Translations under genes and position numbers: made by a program
Notes under the pieces: generated by a model
Seen by the model: only the letters and a program-made list of their open reading frames with translations
Database searches by the model: none
Told to the model about the DNA's origin: nothing
Shown here: piece by piece, positions 7,941-17,559 of the stretch
Layout of the letters: every line of letters begins with the position of its first letter
Position numbering within the stretch: position 1 is the stretch's first letter
Assembly (NCBI GenBank): GCA_022774865.1
Contig: JALFLH010000005.1
Location: forward strand, 62,001 to 126,000
Source of the DNA: Clostridiales bacterium
Lineage (GTDB): Bacteria; Bacillota; Clostridia; Oscillospirales; Oscillospiraceae
Direction: 5' to 3'
Length of the DNA stretch: 64,000 bases

Positions 7941-9326
7941 TCAGGCCAGGTAGATTGCCTTGCAGGCCAGCATGGTTTCGTAGCAGTCCAGCTTGGAAAC
8001 CAGCTCCAGCGGTGCGTGCATACACAGCACAGGCACGCCCGCATCCACAGTGACAATGTTCCGGTCTGCCATGTAAGCGGCCACGGTACCACCACCGCCC
8101 TGATCGACCTTGCCCAGCGTGGCGGTCTGCCAGATGACGCCTGCGTTTTCCAGCGTGGTACGTACATGACCCATGGCTTCAGCAGACGCGTCGGACGCAC
8201 CGCTCTTCCCCCGGGAACCGGTGTACTTGCAGATGGCCACGCCATAATTCAGCAGGGCGTTGTTCCGGCGGTCGCAGGTCTCGGCAAAGTTGGGGTCATA
8301 GGCATTGGTAACGTCGGCGGACAGGCAGAAGGAATTGGCAAAGCACTCGTACAGGTTCACGCCCTGGGCGCGGCACAGAATGTCCATGAAGTATTCAAAG
8401 GCCTGGCTCTTCATGCCGCTGATGCCCACGGAGCCGATCTCTTCCTTGTCGGCCAGAATGCAGACGGCAGTTTTGTCGGGTGTCCCGATGTTGAAAATAG
8501 CATCCAGCTCAGCATAGGCGCAGACCCGGTCATCGTGGCCATAGGCGCCGATCAGGGAACGGTCCAGACCCACTTCCCGGCTGCGGCCGGCGGGGACAAC
8601 GGTCAGCTCGGCGGACAAAAAGTCGCTTTCAATCAAGCCGTACTTTTCATTCAGCAGGCGCATGATGTTCAGCTTCACCATGTCGCTGCCCTCGCCCTCC
8701 AGCGGCTCGGTGCCCAGAATCACATTAAGCTGTTCGCCCTCAATGCCCTTGGCCAGCGGCTTTTGCATCTGGTCGGCGGACAGGTGCACCAGCAGATCGG
8801 AGATTACCAGAATGGGGTCGGCATCATCCTCGCCGATGGTGATGGTAACCACGCTGCCATCCTTGCGGTACACGACACCGTGAATGGCGAGAGGAACAGT
8901 GACCCACTGGTATTTTTTAATGCCGCCATAGTAATGAGTTTTGAAATAAGCGATTTCGGAATCCTCATACAGCGGATTGGGCTTCAGATCCATGCGGGGG
9001 GAATCCACGTGGGCGGCGCAGATATTGGCGCCCTCATTCAGGGGTTTCTTGCCCACAACCGCCAGCATGATGCTTTTGCCCCGGTTATTCAGGTAGATTT
9101 TATCACCGGGATTGGCGGCCATGCCGGGCACCATGGGCTTGAAGCCCAGCTCCTCGGCCTTTGCGGATGTCCAGGCCGTGGCTTCCCGCTCGGTTTTGCA
9201 GGCATCCATAAACGCCATATAGTCAGCACAGTAGCGCTCCATTTCGGCGCGCTGCTCCGGGGCAATCCGGGCATAGCCGTTCTTCGGCGCCATCAGCAGG
9301 GATTCACGAAGTTCTTCATTGGTCAT
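7941..9326 (-). CDS. M18 family aminopeptidase
   Basis: Zinc-dependent cytosolic aminopeptidase of 461 residues that removes N-terminal, often acidic, residues from peptides. M18 metal-binding and catalytic sites are visible: CAAHVDSPRMD (His-x-Asp, about residue 82), DKEEIGSVG (Glu-Glu pair, about 290), GAYGHDDRVCAY (bridging Asp, about 245) and the C-terminal CMHAP histidine. The start ATG 9326 follows AAAGGAG. A longer frame upstream overlaps coaE and lacks a ribosome site. It begins 5 bases after coaE and forms the end of the tsaC-coaE-peptidase operon. Its 3' end faces the SAP cassette. Confidence 0.92.
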   Translation of the reverse strand: MTNEELRESLLMAPKNGYARIAPEQRAEMERYCADYMAFMDACKTEREATAWTSAKAEELGFKPMVPGMAANPGDKIYLNNRGKSIMLAVVGKKPLNEGANICAAHVDSPRMDLKPNPLYEDSEIAYFKTHYYGGIKKYQWVTVPLAIHGVVYRKDGSVVTITIGEDDADPILVISDLLVHLSADQMQKPLAKGIEGEQLNVILGTEPLEGEGSDMVKLNIMRLLNEKYGLIESDFLSAELTVVPAGRSREVGLDRSLIGAYGHDDRVCAYAELDAIFNIGTPDKTAVCILADKEEIGSVGISGMKSQAFEYFMDILCRAQGVNLYECFANSFCLSADVTNAYDPNFAETCDRRNNALLNYGVAICKYTGSRGKSGASDASAEAMGHVRTTLENAGVIWQTATLGKVDQGGGGTVAAYMADRNIVTVDAGVPVLCMHAPLELVSKLDCYETMLACKAIYLA

Positions 9327-9331
9327 ATTGG

Positions 9332-9928
9332 TTAAACTCCTTTCGTATTTTCTTTCATTATACCGATTTCGTGTAAAAAAGCAAGACACCTGCTCTGAAA
9401 TTCAGCCAGATTTCCGTCATTTTCCAGCACGTAATCGCATCGCTGCCGAAACCAGTCCCCGTCATGCTGCGCCGCAATCCGGCTGCGGGCATAATCCGCG
9501 CTGATACCGTCCCGCGCTGTCAGACGGCGGATTCTGTCGGCGGTCGGAGCCGTCACGGCCACCGTCACATCGCACAGTTCCGCCAGTCCGCCCTCGAATA
9601 AGGCGATGGCGTCAATGGCCGCTGTCTCCGGTTTTTGCTCCAGCAGCCGCAGCACCTCCGCTTTCACGGCGGCGTGGGTAATCCGGTTCAGATCCAGCAA
9701 AGCCGTCTCATCCGAAAAGACGATCGTCCCCAGTTTCCTGCGGTTCAGTATGCCGTCCTCCACCACGCCGGGAAAGCGGTTATCAACGGCAGCCAGTATG
9801 GCTGCATCCGAAATCAGCAGGTGGTGGTAGATTTCGTCGCAGTCAAAAACCATACCGCCCGCTGCCCGAACGGCGTTTAATAGGGTCGTCTTGCCGCAGC
9901 CGGTGCCGCCGGTGATACCGAGAATCAT
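9332..9928 (-). CDS. coaE: Dephospho-CoA kinase
   Basis: Last step of coenzyme A synthesis: ATP-dependent phosphorylation of the ribose 3'-hydroxyl of dephospho-CoA. The P-loop GGTGCGKTT is at residues 8-16 and the DCDEIYHHLL stretch follows at about 33. The lid and CoA-domain residues ITARDGIS-type (here LTARDGISADYARSRI) appear near 150. Length is 198 residues, normal. The start ATG 9928 overlaps the stop of tsaC in an ATGA arrangement, with GGAGGA just before. The longer upstream frame inside tsaC is not needed. Confidence 0.94.
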   Translation of the reverse strand: MILGITGGTGCGKTTLLNAVRAAGGMVFDCDEIYHHLLISDAAILAAVDNRFPGVVEDGILNRRKLGTIVFSDETALLDLNRITHAAVKAEVLRLLEQKPETAAIDAIALFEGGLAELCDVTVAVTAPTADRIRRLTARDGISADYARSRIAAQHDGDWFRQRCDYVLENDGNLAEFQSRCLAFLHEIGIMKENTKGV

Positions 9929-10959
9929 ATTTCCTCCTCCGCATCCACAATGTGGAACGCAGCCGCTTTTTTCAGACGGTTCTGAACCGCGTAGGCCACG
10001 CCGCCGCCCACAGGGCACCGGGCATAGACCTGATGGATTTTCGGATCGTCCAACTCCCGCAGCGCAGCGAACAACCCGGCGGAGAGGGTATTCACATCCG
10101 CCTCTCTGCCATAGGAGAGGGGATTGCAGCCATCGTACAGGGGCAGCTCTTCTTCAAAGCACAGCACCCGGTCTCCCGGCTCAAAGTGGGCGCGGATATA
10201 GGCCGCCGCGTTTTCCCGGGAACCGGAAACAATGACCACCGGCTCCGTGGGGGCGTAGTGGCGGTATTTCATGCCGGGAGCCTTGACTACCGCATCCTTG
10301 TCCACCTGCGCGGTGACAGCCTTGTCCACCACCAGGTCGCCCAGCACAGAAATCAATTGCTCGGGGCCAATTCCGCCGGGGCGCAGCAGCCGGGGCCGGC
10401 GCTCGGTTAAGTCGACGATGGTGGATTCCACCCCCACCCGGCATGGCCCGCCGTCCACGATGGCGTCGATCCGGCCATCATGGTCGTGGAGCACGTGTTC
10501 CGCCGTGGTGGTGGAGGGTTTGCCTGAGATGTTGGCAGAGGGTGCCGCGATGGGAACACCAGCCAGACGGATAATCTCCCGGGTGACCGGGCTGTCCGGG
10601 CAGCGGATGCCCACCGTATCCAGCCCTGCGGTGGTGCGCCGGGGTACAACATCCTTGGCCGGCAACACCATGGTCAACGGGCCGGGCCAGAATGCTTCCG
10701 CCAGATCGTAGGCCGCCTGCGGAATGTGATGGCAAAACTGTTCGATCTGTTCCGGACCGGAGATGTGGAGGATCAGGGGGTTGTCCTGGGGCCGTCCCTT
10801 GGCCTCGAAAATCTTCAGAACCGCCTGTTCATCCAGTCCGTTGGCTCCCAGACCATAGACCGTCTCCGTGGGGATGGCTACCAGACCTCCGGATTTGATA
10901 ATGTCGGCCGCGATGGCCGGGGCATCCGGGTCTGCGGCGGATAAAAGTCGTGTTTTCAT
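9925..10959 (-). CDS. tsaC: L-threonylcarbamoyladenylate synthase (Sua5/YwlC type)
   Basis: Makes threonylcarbamoyl-AMP from threonine, bicarbonate and ATP, the first step of the t6A37 modification of ANN-decoding tRNAs. The N-terminal YrdC fold has PTETVYGLGAN (about residue 31), the K-x-R motif AKGRPQDNPL (about 53) and SANISGKPSTT (about 142). A linker with KAPGMKYRHYAPTEP leads to the C-terminal Sua5 domain. The 344-residue length marks the two-domain Sua5 form rather than short TsaC. It overlaps coaE by 4 bases. The tcdA gene of this window (56989-57711) acts later on the same tRNA base. Confidence 0.93.
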   Translation of the reverse strand: MKTRLLSAADPDAPAIAADIIKSGGLVAIPTETVYGLGANGLDEQAVLKIFEAKGRPQDNPLILHISGPEQIEQFCHHIPQAAYDLAEAFWPGPLTMVLPAKDVVPRRTTAGLDTVGIRCPDSPVTREIIRLAGVPIAAPSANISGKPSTTTAEHVLHDHDGRIDAIVDGGPCRVGVESTIVDLTERRPRLLRPGGIGPEQLISVLGDLVVDKAVTAQVDKDAVVKAPGMKYRHYAPTEPVVIVSGSRENAAAYIRAHFEPGDRVLCFEEELPLYDGCNPLSYGREADVNTLSAGLFAALRELDDPKIHQVYARCPVGGGVAYAVQNRLKKAAAFHIVDAEEEI

Positions 10960-11008
10960 ATCACACCTCTGATGGAAAAGGCAGGATGTTCAATTCCCTG
11001 CAATATGC

Positions 11009-11040
11009 AATGGGGCAGCCGCTTCCGCAGCTGCCCCATT
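11009..11040. terminator. Hairpin between tpiA and tsaC
   Basis: Perfect outer arms AATGGGGCAG and CTGCCCCATT around GC-rich inner bases. The T-run on the minus strand is weak, so it may attenuate or stabilise rather than fully terminate tpiA transcripts. Confidence 0.55.
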
Positions 11041-11055
11041 TGTTACGCTTTGAAA

Positions 11056-11832
11056 TTACACGGTGGGCTGGTTCGCTGCCTCAATGATCTTGACAAACTT
11101 CTCGGGCACCAGAGAGGCGCCGCCGATCAGACCGCCGTCGATGTCGGGCTGAGCCAGCAGCTCGAAGGCGTTCTTGTCGTTCATGGAGCCGCCGTACAGG
11201 ATGGAGATGGCCCGGGCATTCTTGGAAGAATACAACTTGCGAACCACGGTACGAATGCTCTCGCAGACTTCCTCGGCCTGCTCGGGAGTGGCGGTACGGC
11301 CGGTGCCGATGGCCCAGATGGGCTCGTAGGCAATGATGACCTTGCGGATCTTCTCCTCGGGCACGCCAGCCAGACCCAGCTTGATCTGCATGGTGATCCA
11401 CTCAGTGGTGATGCCGGCTTCCCGCTGCTCCAGGGTCTCGCCGCAGCACATAATGGGAATCAGGCCAGCGTCCAGCGCGGCCAGAACCTTGGCGTTGACA
11501 TCGGCGTCGGTCTCGCCCATGGCGCGGCGCTCGGAATGGCCAATGATCACATACTTGCAGCCGGCGTCGACCAGCATATTGGTGGCAATCTCACCGGTGT
11601 ATGCGCCGGAGGGATTGGGGTTGCAGTTCTCGGCGCCGATGCCGACGCGGGTCTCCCGCATGGCACGAACGGCAGCGGGGATGCAAACGGCAGGCACGCA
11701 CAGGGCGACATCGCACCAGCGACCCTTGGGCATAATGGCCTTCAGCTGGGTCATAAACTCCTTGGTCTCGGAGGGGGTCTTGTTCATCTTCCAGTTGCCG
11801 GCAATCACGGTCTTGCGATACTTTCTGTTCAT
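11056..11832 (-). CDS. tpiA: Triosephosphate isomerase
   Basis: Interconverts dihydroxyacetone phosphate and glyceraldehyde 3-phosphate in glycolysis. Substrate-binding GNWKMNKT is at residues 11-18, the catalytic His in IIGHSERR (about 98) and the catalytic Glu in [11 protein letters not shown] (about 170). The flexible-loop and phosphate-binding YGGSM motifs follow. Length is 258 residues, slightly above the usual 250. ATG 11832 follows a GGAG-like site; the upstream extension has no ribosome site. It lies 155 bases downstream of pgk on the same strand, so the two glycolytic genes are probably co-transcribed. No gap gene is in this window. Confidence 0.97.
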   Translation of the reverse strand: MNRKYRKTVIAGNWKMNKTPSETKEFMTQLKAIMPKGRWCDVALCVPAVCIPAAVRAMRETRVGIGAENCNPNPSGAYTGEIATNMLVDAGCKYVIIGHSERRAMGETDADVNAKVLAALDAGLIPIMCCGETLEQREAGITTEWITMQIKLGLAGVPEEKIRKVIIAYEPIWAIGTGRTATPEQAEEVCESIRTVVRKLYSSKNARAISILYGGSMNDKNAFELLAQPDIDGGLIGGASLVPEKFVKIIEAANQPTV

Positions 11833-11936
11833 ATCCAGTTTCTCCTTAATATGTGTACACCGAAAAAATCGATGCGAATTGACGATTTCAAATGGACTCG
11901 GCCGGGTTTTTCCCACAGCCGCAGTTCCGGTCTGAT

Positions 11937-11968
11937 GGCAGGAGCCGATGCAGCCACCGGCTCCTGCC
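11937..11968 (-). other. Hairpin in the pgk-tpiA gap
   Basis: Eleven-base perfect arms (GGCAGGAGCCG and its complement) with a 10-base loop and no T-run on the transcribed strand. It is likely an RNA-stabilising or processing structure between the two glycolytic genes. Confidence 0.5.
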
Positions 11969-11987
11969 CGGTTTCCGGAAGTGGGAA

Positions 11988-13187
11988 TTATTTATCCTGC
12001 AGGCAGGCAATGCCGGGCAGCTCCAGACCTTCCAGGAACTCCAGGGAGGCGCCGCCGCCGGTGGAAATGTGGGTAATCTTGTCGGCAAAGCCGAGCTGCT
12101 CGCAGGCCGCAGCGGAATCGCCGCCGCCGACGATGGTCACAGCATCGGAATCCGCCAGCGCCTGCGCCACAGCAATGGTGCCCTTGGCAAGGGTGGGATT
12201 CTCAAAAACACCCATGGGGCCGTTCCAGACCACGGTCTTGGCAGACTTGGCGGCATCAGCAAACAGAGCGCGGGTCTTTTCGCCAATATCCAGACCCATC
12301 TTGTCGGCGGGGATGGCATCGGAGGGAACGGTTTCCACCTCCACGGGGCCGTCGATGGGGCTGGGGAACGCACTGGCAACCACGGTATCGATGGGCAGCA
12401 GCAGCTTGACGCCCTTGGCCTCGGCCTTGGCCATCATGTCCTTGCAGTAGTCAATCTTCTCAGCATCCAGCAGGGAGGTGCCGACGGAATAGCCCTTGGC
12501 AGCCAGGAAGGTATAAGCCATACCGCCGCCGATGATCAGGGTATCCACTTTCTCCAGCAGATTGTTGATCACATTCAGCTTGTCGGAGACCTTGGCACCG
12601 CCCAGAATGGCGACGAAGGGCCGGTCGGGGTTGGCCAGTGCCTTGCCCATGATGGACACTTCCTTCTGAACCAGGTAGCCGCAGACAGCAGGCAGATAGT
12701 CAGCCACGCCCGCAGTGGAGGAGTGGGCGCGGTGTGCGGTTCCGAACGCGTCGTTGACAAAGATGTCGGCCAGATCAGCCAGCGCCTTGCTCAGCTCGGG
12801 ATCATTCTTGGTCTCACCCTTCATGAAACGGGTGTTCTCCAGCAGCATCACGTCACCGTCCTTCAGCGCGGCGGCCTTGGCCTTGGCATCCTCGCCAACC
12901 ACGTCGGCAGCCATGACGACCGGCTTGCCCAGCAGCTCGCTGATGCGCTGAGCCACCACCTTCAGGCTCAGCTCGGGCTTCCACTCACCCTTGGGCTTGC
13001 CCATGTGGGAGCACAGAATGACCTTGGCATTGTGATCCACCAGATACTGAATGGTGGGCATCGCGGCAACGATCCGCTTGTCGGACGTGATTTTGCCGTC
13101 CTTGGTGGGAACGTTGAAGTCGCAGCGGCACAGCACCCGCTTGCCGGCAACATCAATATCCTCGATGGACTTCTTGTTGTAATTCAT
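11988..13187 (-). CDS. pgk: Phosphoglycerate kinase
   Basis: Transfers phosphate from 1,3-bisphosphoglycerate to ADP. The N-terminal RCDFNVP motif (residues about 20-27), the hinge region [12 protein letters not shown] (about 199), GGGMAYTF and the nucleotide-binding GGGDSAAA (about 360) are all present. Length 399 residues is standard. Its ATG overlaps the trmL stop by 4 bases (ATGA), so trmL and pgk are translationally coupled, an unusual pairing of a tRNA methylase with a glycolytic gene. Confidence 0.97.
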   Translation of the reverse strand: MNYNKKSIEDIDVAGKRVLCRCDFNVPTKDGKITSDKRIVAAMPTIQYLVDHNAKVILCSHMGKPKGEWKPELSLKVVAQRISELLGKPVVMAADVVGEDAKAKAAALKDGDVMLLENTRFMKGETKNDPELSKALADLADIFVNDAFGTAHRAHSSTAGVADYLPAVCGYLVQKEVSIMGKALANPDRPFVAILGGAKVSDKLNVINNLLEKVDTLIIGGGMAYTFLAAKGYSVGTSLLDAEKIDYCKDMMAKAEAKGVKLLLPIDTVVASAFPSPIDGPVEVETVPSDAIPADKMGLDIGEKTRALFADAAKSAKTVVWNGPMGVFENPTLAKGTIAVAQALADSDAVTIVGGGDSAAACEQLGFADKITHISTGGGASLEFLEGLELPGIACLQDK

Positions 13188-13699
13188 AACAATTCCTCCA
13201 AATCACCGGGGCCTGCACAGCCCCGCATTTTTCCAAATGCGCACAAACCGGGAAAAGACAGCTGACGCAGCGCCTCGAATACGGTCACCGCCACCGCGTT
13301 GCTCAGGTTCAGGCTCCGGGCCTCGCTTCGCATGGGAATCCGAACGCAGCAATCCCGGTGCTCCTCCAGAAACGGTTCCGGGAGTCCTCTGGTCTCCTTG
13401 CCAAAGAACAGGTAGCAGCCGTCAGTGTATTCCGCCTCCACATAGCTCCGGGGAGCCTTTGTGGACAGGCACCACATCTGGCGCACATCGTTTTTGGCGA
13501 AGAAGTCCTCCAGATTCTCATAGTCCCGAACCTCCACCAGATGCCAGTAGTCCAGTCCGGCACGCTTGACAGCCTTGTCGGAAATGTCAAAGCCCAGCGG
13601 CCGAATCAGATGAAGGCGGCTTCCGGTTGCGGCGCAGGTTCTGGCAATATTGCCGCAGTTCTGGGGAATTTCAGGCTCCACCAGCACAATATTCAGCAT
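13184..13699 (-). CDS. trmL: tRNA (cytidine34/uridine34-2'-O)-methyltransferase
   Basis: SPOUT-class methyltransferase that 2'-O-methylates the wobble base of certain leucine tRNAs. Family motifs are visible: the N-terminal [19 protein letters not shown] (motif 1), [10 protein letters not shown] (about residue 100, motif 2) and the knot segment [16 protein letters not shown] (motif 3). Length is 171 residues, slightly longer than E. coli TrmL because of a C-terminal Gly/Leu tail. I start at ATG 13699, preceded by GAGG at 5 bases; GTG 13708 is an alternative. It leads the pgk-tpiA transcript from a promoter at 13759-13787. Confidence 0.9.
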   Translation of the reverse strand: MLNIVLVEPEIPQNCGNIARTCAATGSRLHLIRPLGFDISDKAVKRAGLDYWHLVEVRDYENLEDFFAKNDVRQMWCLSTKAPRSYVEAEYTDGCYLFFGKETRGLPEPFLEEHRDCCVRIPMRSEARSLNLSNAVAVTVFEALRQLSFPGLCAFGKMRGCAGPGDLEELL

Positions 13700-13758
13700 T
13701 TGCCTCACCTCGGAATTGGATTCTGCCGGAGATACTGTCTTAGTCCGTTTGCTATTTT

Positions 13759-13787
13759 ATTGTAAGTCAAACCCACCGTAAAATCAA
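13759..13787 (-). promoter_or_regulatory. Promoter of trmL-pgk
   Basis: On the minus strand: TTGATT (13782-13787), a 17-base spacer, TACAAT (13759-13764). It lies in an AT-rich patch between trmL and the HTH gene terminator. Confidence 0.6.
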
Positions 13788-13920
13788 TCCAAAAAATTCA
13801 AAATTAACAACTTTTTATCGCTATTCACATAAAAAAACAGGATGGGGGCAGAAATTTGTGAAAAATGTTGGTAGCCCCGGAAAGCCTGTGGATTATCCGC
13901 CCCCGCCCCCGCCGTCCGGG

Positions 13921-13953
13921 CAAAACGGCTGCCCGCCGCATTGCGGCGGGCAG
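13921..13953 (-). terminator. Terminator of the HTH regulator gene
   Basis: Perfect arms CTGCCCGCCGC and its complement around a three-base loop (13929-13953). GCCGTTTTG follows on the minus strand. Confidence 0.75.
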
Positions 13954-13965
13954 GATAAGATCGTA

Positions 13966-15273
13966 TCAGAAACCAAAGCGGTTTATCTGGGCGGCGGTTC
14001 CGTCAAGGGTCTGCTGCTCCAGCGCACCGTTGGTATAAACCCAAATGGCGGCAGTCTTTTCCGCGCTGACGCCGTTTTCCAGGGCGGCGTAGACCCGCAG
14101 TTCCAGCCGGTCGCCCTCCTGCAGCGTCGGAATCTCAAAAACGGAATCCGCAGAATAAAATGAGAAACCATTTGCGCCGATGATCTCCGGATCGTGATCA
14201 TTCCGTTCGTCTCGCTTCCATTCCTCCCCATTGAGATACAGTGCAAACCCAAAGGATTCCCAGTCCGCATCCGCGTTCAGGGCAGGTGCGCAGCAGTCTA
14301 CGGCGAAGTCAGTGAATTCCAATTCGTCGTGATCCTCACAGCGGGTATACCTGACGTTCCCGACCTCCTCCACATCAAGCTGAATCGTGAGGGATTGTGC
14401 CAGTTCCATCACGTTTGGATCCTCCAGCATCTGACACTCCTGGGTGCCGTCGGCATGGCAGACGGTAAAGACCACTCCGTAGCCATCGGAAATCAGTAGG
14501 TTCAGTTTCCCAGTGTAGGTTGTTCCGTTCCACTGGCAGTCCGCTTTCTGAAACTCGGCGCCACCCACAGTGACCGTCAGAAATGCCGTATCCGCATCGC
14601 TGTGCTGCCTGGGAACGGCGGTAAAGGAAATCACCGCCGTGGGAACATCCATGGAGGAAACCACCATACCCGCCGCCTCATTCTCCGCCGAACCGGTCAC
14701 AAATATCGTATTTCCGGCTTGATCCACGCCGTCAAAGTGGAACTGGTAGTTCAGCAGCAGGCGCTCCAGGCTGGCGTCCTCCAGCGCGTCCAGCCGGGCG
14801 CTGATATCCGACAACTGCCCTTGAATGCCGCTATAACTGGCCTGCAAGCTGGAAAGCTGCTCCGAATTGGCCGCCGGATCATCATGTTTTCTGGCAAAGC
14901 TGAAAATCAGTGCGGCAGCAGCCAGCGCCACCGCAAGCAACGGGATACCGAACTCCCAGTGGAATTTCTTTTTCCCCGCTTCCCGGGCAGGCTGATAGCG
15001 TTTGACGATTTCCTCCACCATTTTCAACTGGGTATCAGTCAGTTCCTCCTCCTGCCGGGGCGAATTCTCCTCCACGCCCAGCAGCCAGCCCACGCTGACA
15101 CCAAACAGCCTGCTCAGAGCGATGAGCTTATCGATTTCCGGGACGGCGGCATCCGCTTCCCATTTGGAAATGGCCTGCCGGGAGACACCCATTTGGTCTC
15201 CCAGAGCCTCCTGAGAAAGGTTCTGATCCCGGCGGCATCGGGCAATCCGCTGACCCATGGTTTTGTCATTCAT
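13966..15273 (-). CDS. Membrane-anchored XRE-family transcriptional regulator
   Basis: 435-residue one-component regulator. Residues about 5-60 form an XRE helix-turn-helix (LSQEALGDQMGVSRQAISKW, the family's typical helix pair). A linker rich in Glu/Gln follows, then a single transmembrane helix (about 106-125, FGIPLLAVALAAAALIFSF) and a ~300-residue outer part. That part starts with a short coiled-coil-like stretch (SSLQASYSGIQGQLSDISARL) and continues with beta-rich sequence. This topology places the DNA-binding domain in the cytoplasm and a sensor-like domain outside. The signal is unknown. ATG 15273 is preferred because AAGGAGG sits 7 bases before it; ATG 15279 is too close. No target operator could be identified. 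Confidence 0.8.
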   Translation of the reverse strand: MNDKTMGQRIARCRRDQNLSQEALGDQMGVSRQAISKWEADAAVPEIDKLIALSRLFGVSVGWLLGVEENSPRQEEELTDTQLKMVEEIVKRYQPAREAGKKKFHWEFGIPLLAVALAAAALIFSFARKHDDPAANSEQLSSLQASYSGIQGQLSDISARLDALEDASLERLLLNYQFHFDGVDQAGNTIFVTGSAENEAAGMVVSSMDVPTAVISFTAVPRQHSDADTAFLTVTVGGAEFQKADCQWNGTTYTGKLNLLISDGYGVVFTVCHADGTQECQMLEDPNVMELAQSLTIQLDVEEVGNVRYTRCEDHDELEFTDFAVDCCAPALNADADWESFGFALYLNGEEWKRDERNDHDPEIIGANGFSFYSADSVFEIPTLQEGDRLELRVYAALENGVSAEKTAAIWVYTNGALEQQTLDGTAAQINRFGF

Positions 15274-15386
15274 ACGCATTCCTCCTTGGCTTTGATGGCT
15301 TCATCATACCAAAATCTACCCTGTACAGCAACCATCCGACGCCTTGCATCTGTCAACCGGCAGTTGCGGTGGCCGCCGGATGGCAG

Positions 15387-15417
15387 AAAAAGGCGGCGCG
15401 GAAACCTCCGCGCCGCC
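15387..15417 (-). terminator. Terminator of the EF-G-like gene
   Basis: Ten-base GC arms (GGCGGCGCGG and its complement), a six-base loop, then a run of five T on the minus strand. Confidence 0.88.
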
Positions 15418-15427
15418 GGAAATACGA

Positions 15428-17491
15428 TTATTCTTCAGCCTTCGCGTCGGCAATGATCTTGGCCTGGTTGGCCTTGGGAACTTCCTCATAGCGGACGAAC
15501 TCCAGCGCGAAGGAACCGCGGGCCTGTGTCATGGCGCGCAGGTCGATGGCGTAACTGCTCATCTCCGCCATGGGCACCTCGGCCTCGATGACAGTGTTGC
15601 CCTCGTGATCGGGGGTCATGCCCATGGGGCGGCCGCGGCGCTTGCTCAGATCGCCCATCACATCGCCCACATAGCTGTCGGGAACCGTAACGGTCAGCGC
15701 GCCGATGGGCTCCAGCAGGGTGGGATTGGCGTTGGGCATGGCTTCCTTGAAGGCCAGAATGGCCGCCATCTTGAAGGCCATTTCGTTGGAGTCCACGGGG
15801 TGATAGGAACCGTCGTACAGGGTGGCCTTCAGGCCGACCATGGGATACCCGGCCAGCGGGCCCTTCTGAATCGCTTCCTGCACGCCCTTTTCAACAGCGG
15901 GATAGAAGTTCTTGGGTACGCTGCCGCCAAACACTTCCTCCGCGAAGATCAGGCCGTCCTGCTCATCCTGGGGCTCGAACCGAATCCACACATCGCCAAA
16001 CTGGCCGGAACCGCCGGTCTGCTTCTTGTGGCGGCCATGAGCTTCCACCTTTTTCTTGATCTTCTCCCGATAGGCGACCTTTGCCGGCTCCAGAACGGCA
16101 TCCACCCCGAAGCGGCTCTTCAGCTTGGAAACCAGCACGTCAAGCTGCTGATCGCCGGTACCGGAGATGACCATCTGTTTCGTCTCCGCATTGTTGGTCA
16201 GCTTGAAGGAAGGGTCTTCCTCGTTCAGCCGGTTCAGTCCGGCAGCCACCTTGTCGTCCTGCCCCTTGGTCTTGGGGAAGATGGCCATGGAATAGCAGGC
16301 AGCCGGATAGGGCAACCCCTTCAGAGAGACAACCTTCCGGGGATCGCACAGGGTATCACCGGTCTTGACTCTGTCCATTTTGCCGATGGCGCCAATGTCG
16401 CCGCAGGCAAGCGCCTTGACCTCGGTGTACTTCTTACCGCAGGCGGAGTACAGACGTCCCAGCTTTTCGGTCTCGCCGGTACGGGCGTTGACCAGTGTGG
16501 TATCAGACGTAATTTCGCCGGAAAGCACCTTGATATAGGAATATTTGCCGTACTGATCGGAAACGGTTTTCCACACAAACGCGGAGGGAACGCCGCCGGG
16601 CGACACCACGAACTCCTCGGTCTTGCCGTCGGCGGTGGTGGCCTTATGATAGTTGCCCTCCACGGGGTTGGGCAGCAGATCGGCAATGTGATCCATCAGC
16701 ATCAGGCTGCCCAGGCAGGTGACGCCGGAGCCGCAGAGCACGGGATACAGGGTATGGTCAACCACGCCCTTGTGCAGGCCCTTGATCATTTCGGCATAGG
16801 TAAAGTCCTCGCCGCCGAAGAACTTGTCCATGAATTCCTCGCTGGTTTCGGCAACGGATTCCTTCAGCGCGTCATTGAATTCCTCAATGACGGATTCCTT
16901 GCCCGCGGGAACATCAATTTCCACCCGCTTCAGGTTCTGCATCTCGAAAGCGCGCTTGTTCAGCACATCAATGATGCCGGTAACCCGCTTCTGCGCGTCC
17001 CAGATGGGAACGACCACAGGGGCAATCTTGTTGCCGTACTTCTCGCGCAGGGCGTTGAAGGTGGCGTTGTAATCGGAATTGTCCTCGTCCACCTTGGAGA
17101 TGTAGATAAAGCGGGGCATATTCCGCTCCTCGCAGTATTTCCAGGCCTTCTCAAAGCCGACGGTGATGCCGTCCTTGGCGGAGCAGACCAGAATAGCCGC
17201 GTCCGCAGCCCGGAGGGCTTCCACAACAGCGCCGGAGAAATCAAATCCACCGGGCGTATCCAGCAGGTTGATCTTAATGTTCTTGTACACCAGAGGCACG
17301 ACGGAAGTGGAAATGGAGATGTGGCGGCGGATCTCCTCGGGGTCATAATCGCAGACGGTATTTCCGTCGGCGTTTTTACCGATCCGGTCAATGGCGCCGG
17401 TCATATAAAGCAGGCTCTCGGCCAGGGCAGTCTTACCGCTGCCGCTGTGGCCCAGCAGGCAGATATTGCGAATCGCATTGGCTGTGTACAT
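15428..17491 (-). CDS. Elongation factor G-like protein (EF-G2 / FusA2 type)
   Basis: Translational GTPase paralogue of 687 residues with all EF-G domains. The GTP-binding features are non-canonical. G1 is GHSGSGKT (residues 14-21) instead of AHxDAGKT. G3 is DTPGGFDF. G4 is SKVD in place of NKxD. The switch I stretch RRHISIST replaces the ERGITI type. Domain IV carries GGSGQFGDVWI and the C-terminal domain V has RRGRPMGMTPD. This set of changes marks the EF-G-like group, which is distinct from the main translocase and whose cellular role is uncertain. The start ATG 17491 follows AAAGGAG. It is monocistronic between its own promoter and terminator. Confidence 0.85.
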   Translation of the reverse strand: MYTANAIRNICLLGHSGSGKTALAESLLYMTGAIDRIGKNADGNTVCDYDPEEIRRHISISTSVVPLVYKNIKINLLDTPGGFDFSGAVVEALRAADAAILVCSAKDGITVGFEKAWKYCEERNMPRFIYISKVDEDNSDYNATFNALREKYGNKIAPVVVPIWDAQKRVTGIIDVLNKRAFEMQNLKRVEIDVPAGKESVIEEFNDALKESVAETSEEFMDKFFGGEDFTYAEMIKGLHKGVVDHTLYPVLCGSGVTCLGSLMLMDHIADLLPNPVEGNYHKATTADGKTEEFVVSPGGVPSAFVWKTVSDQYGKYSYIKVLSGEITSDTTLVNARTGETEKLGRLYSACGKKYTEVKALACGDIGAIGKMDRVKTGDTLCDPRKVVSLKGLPYPAACYSMAIFPKTKGQDDKVAAGLNRLNEEDPSFKLTNNAETKQMVISGTGDQQLDVLVSKLKSRFGVDAVLEPAKVAYREKIKKKVEAHGRHKKQTGGSGQFGDVWIRFEPQDEQDGLIFAEEVFGGSVPKNFYPAVEKGVQEAIQKGPLAGYPMVGLKATLYDGSYHPVDSNEMAFKMAAILAFKEAMPNANPTLLEPIGALTVTVPDSYVGDVMGDLSKRRGRPMGMTPDHEGNTVIEAEVPMAEMSSYAIDLRAMTQARGSFALEFVRYEEVPKANQAKIIADAKAEE

Positions 17492-17559
17492 ATGTTGTGT
17501 TGCTCCTTTCGGGAGGACGGAGCCTCCATAGCTTCGGTGCCGGGCACCGTAATAGGGAC

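Noticed and set aside
7920-9335. Long plus-strand open frame of 471 codons
   Set aside because: Exact antisense of the M18 aminopeptidase gene; composition reflects the opposite strand's codon bias and no ribosome site is present.
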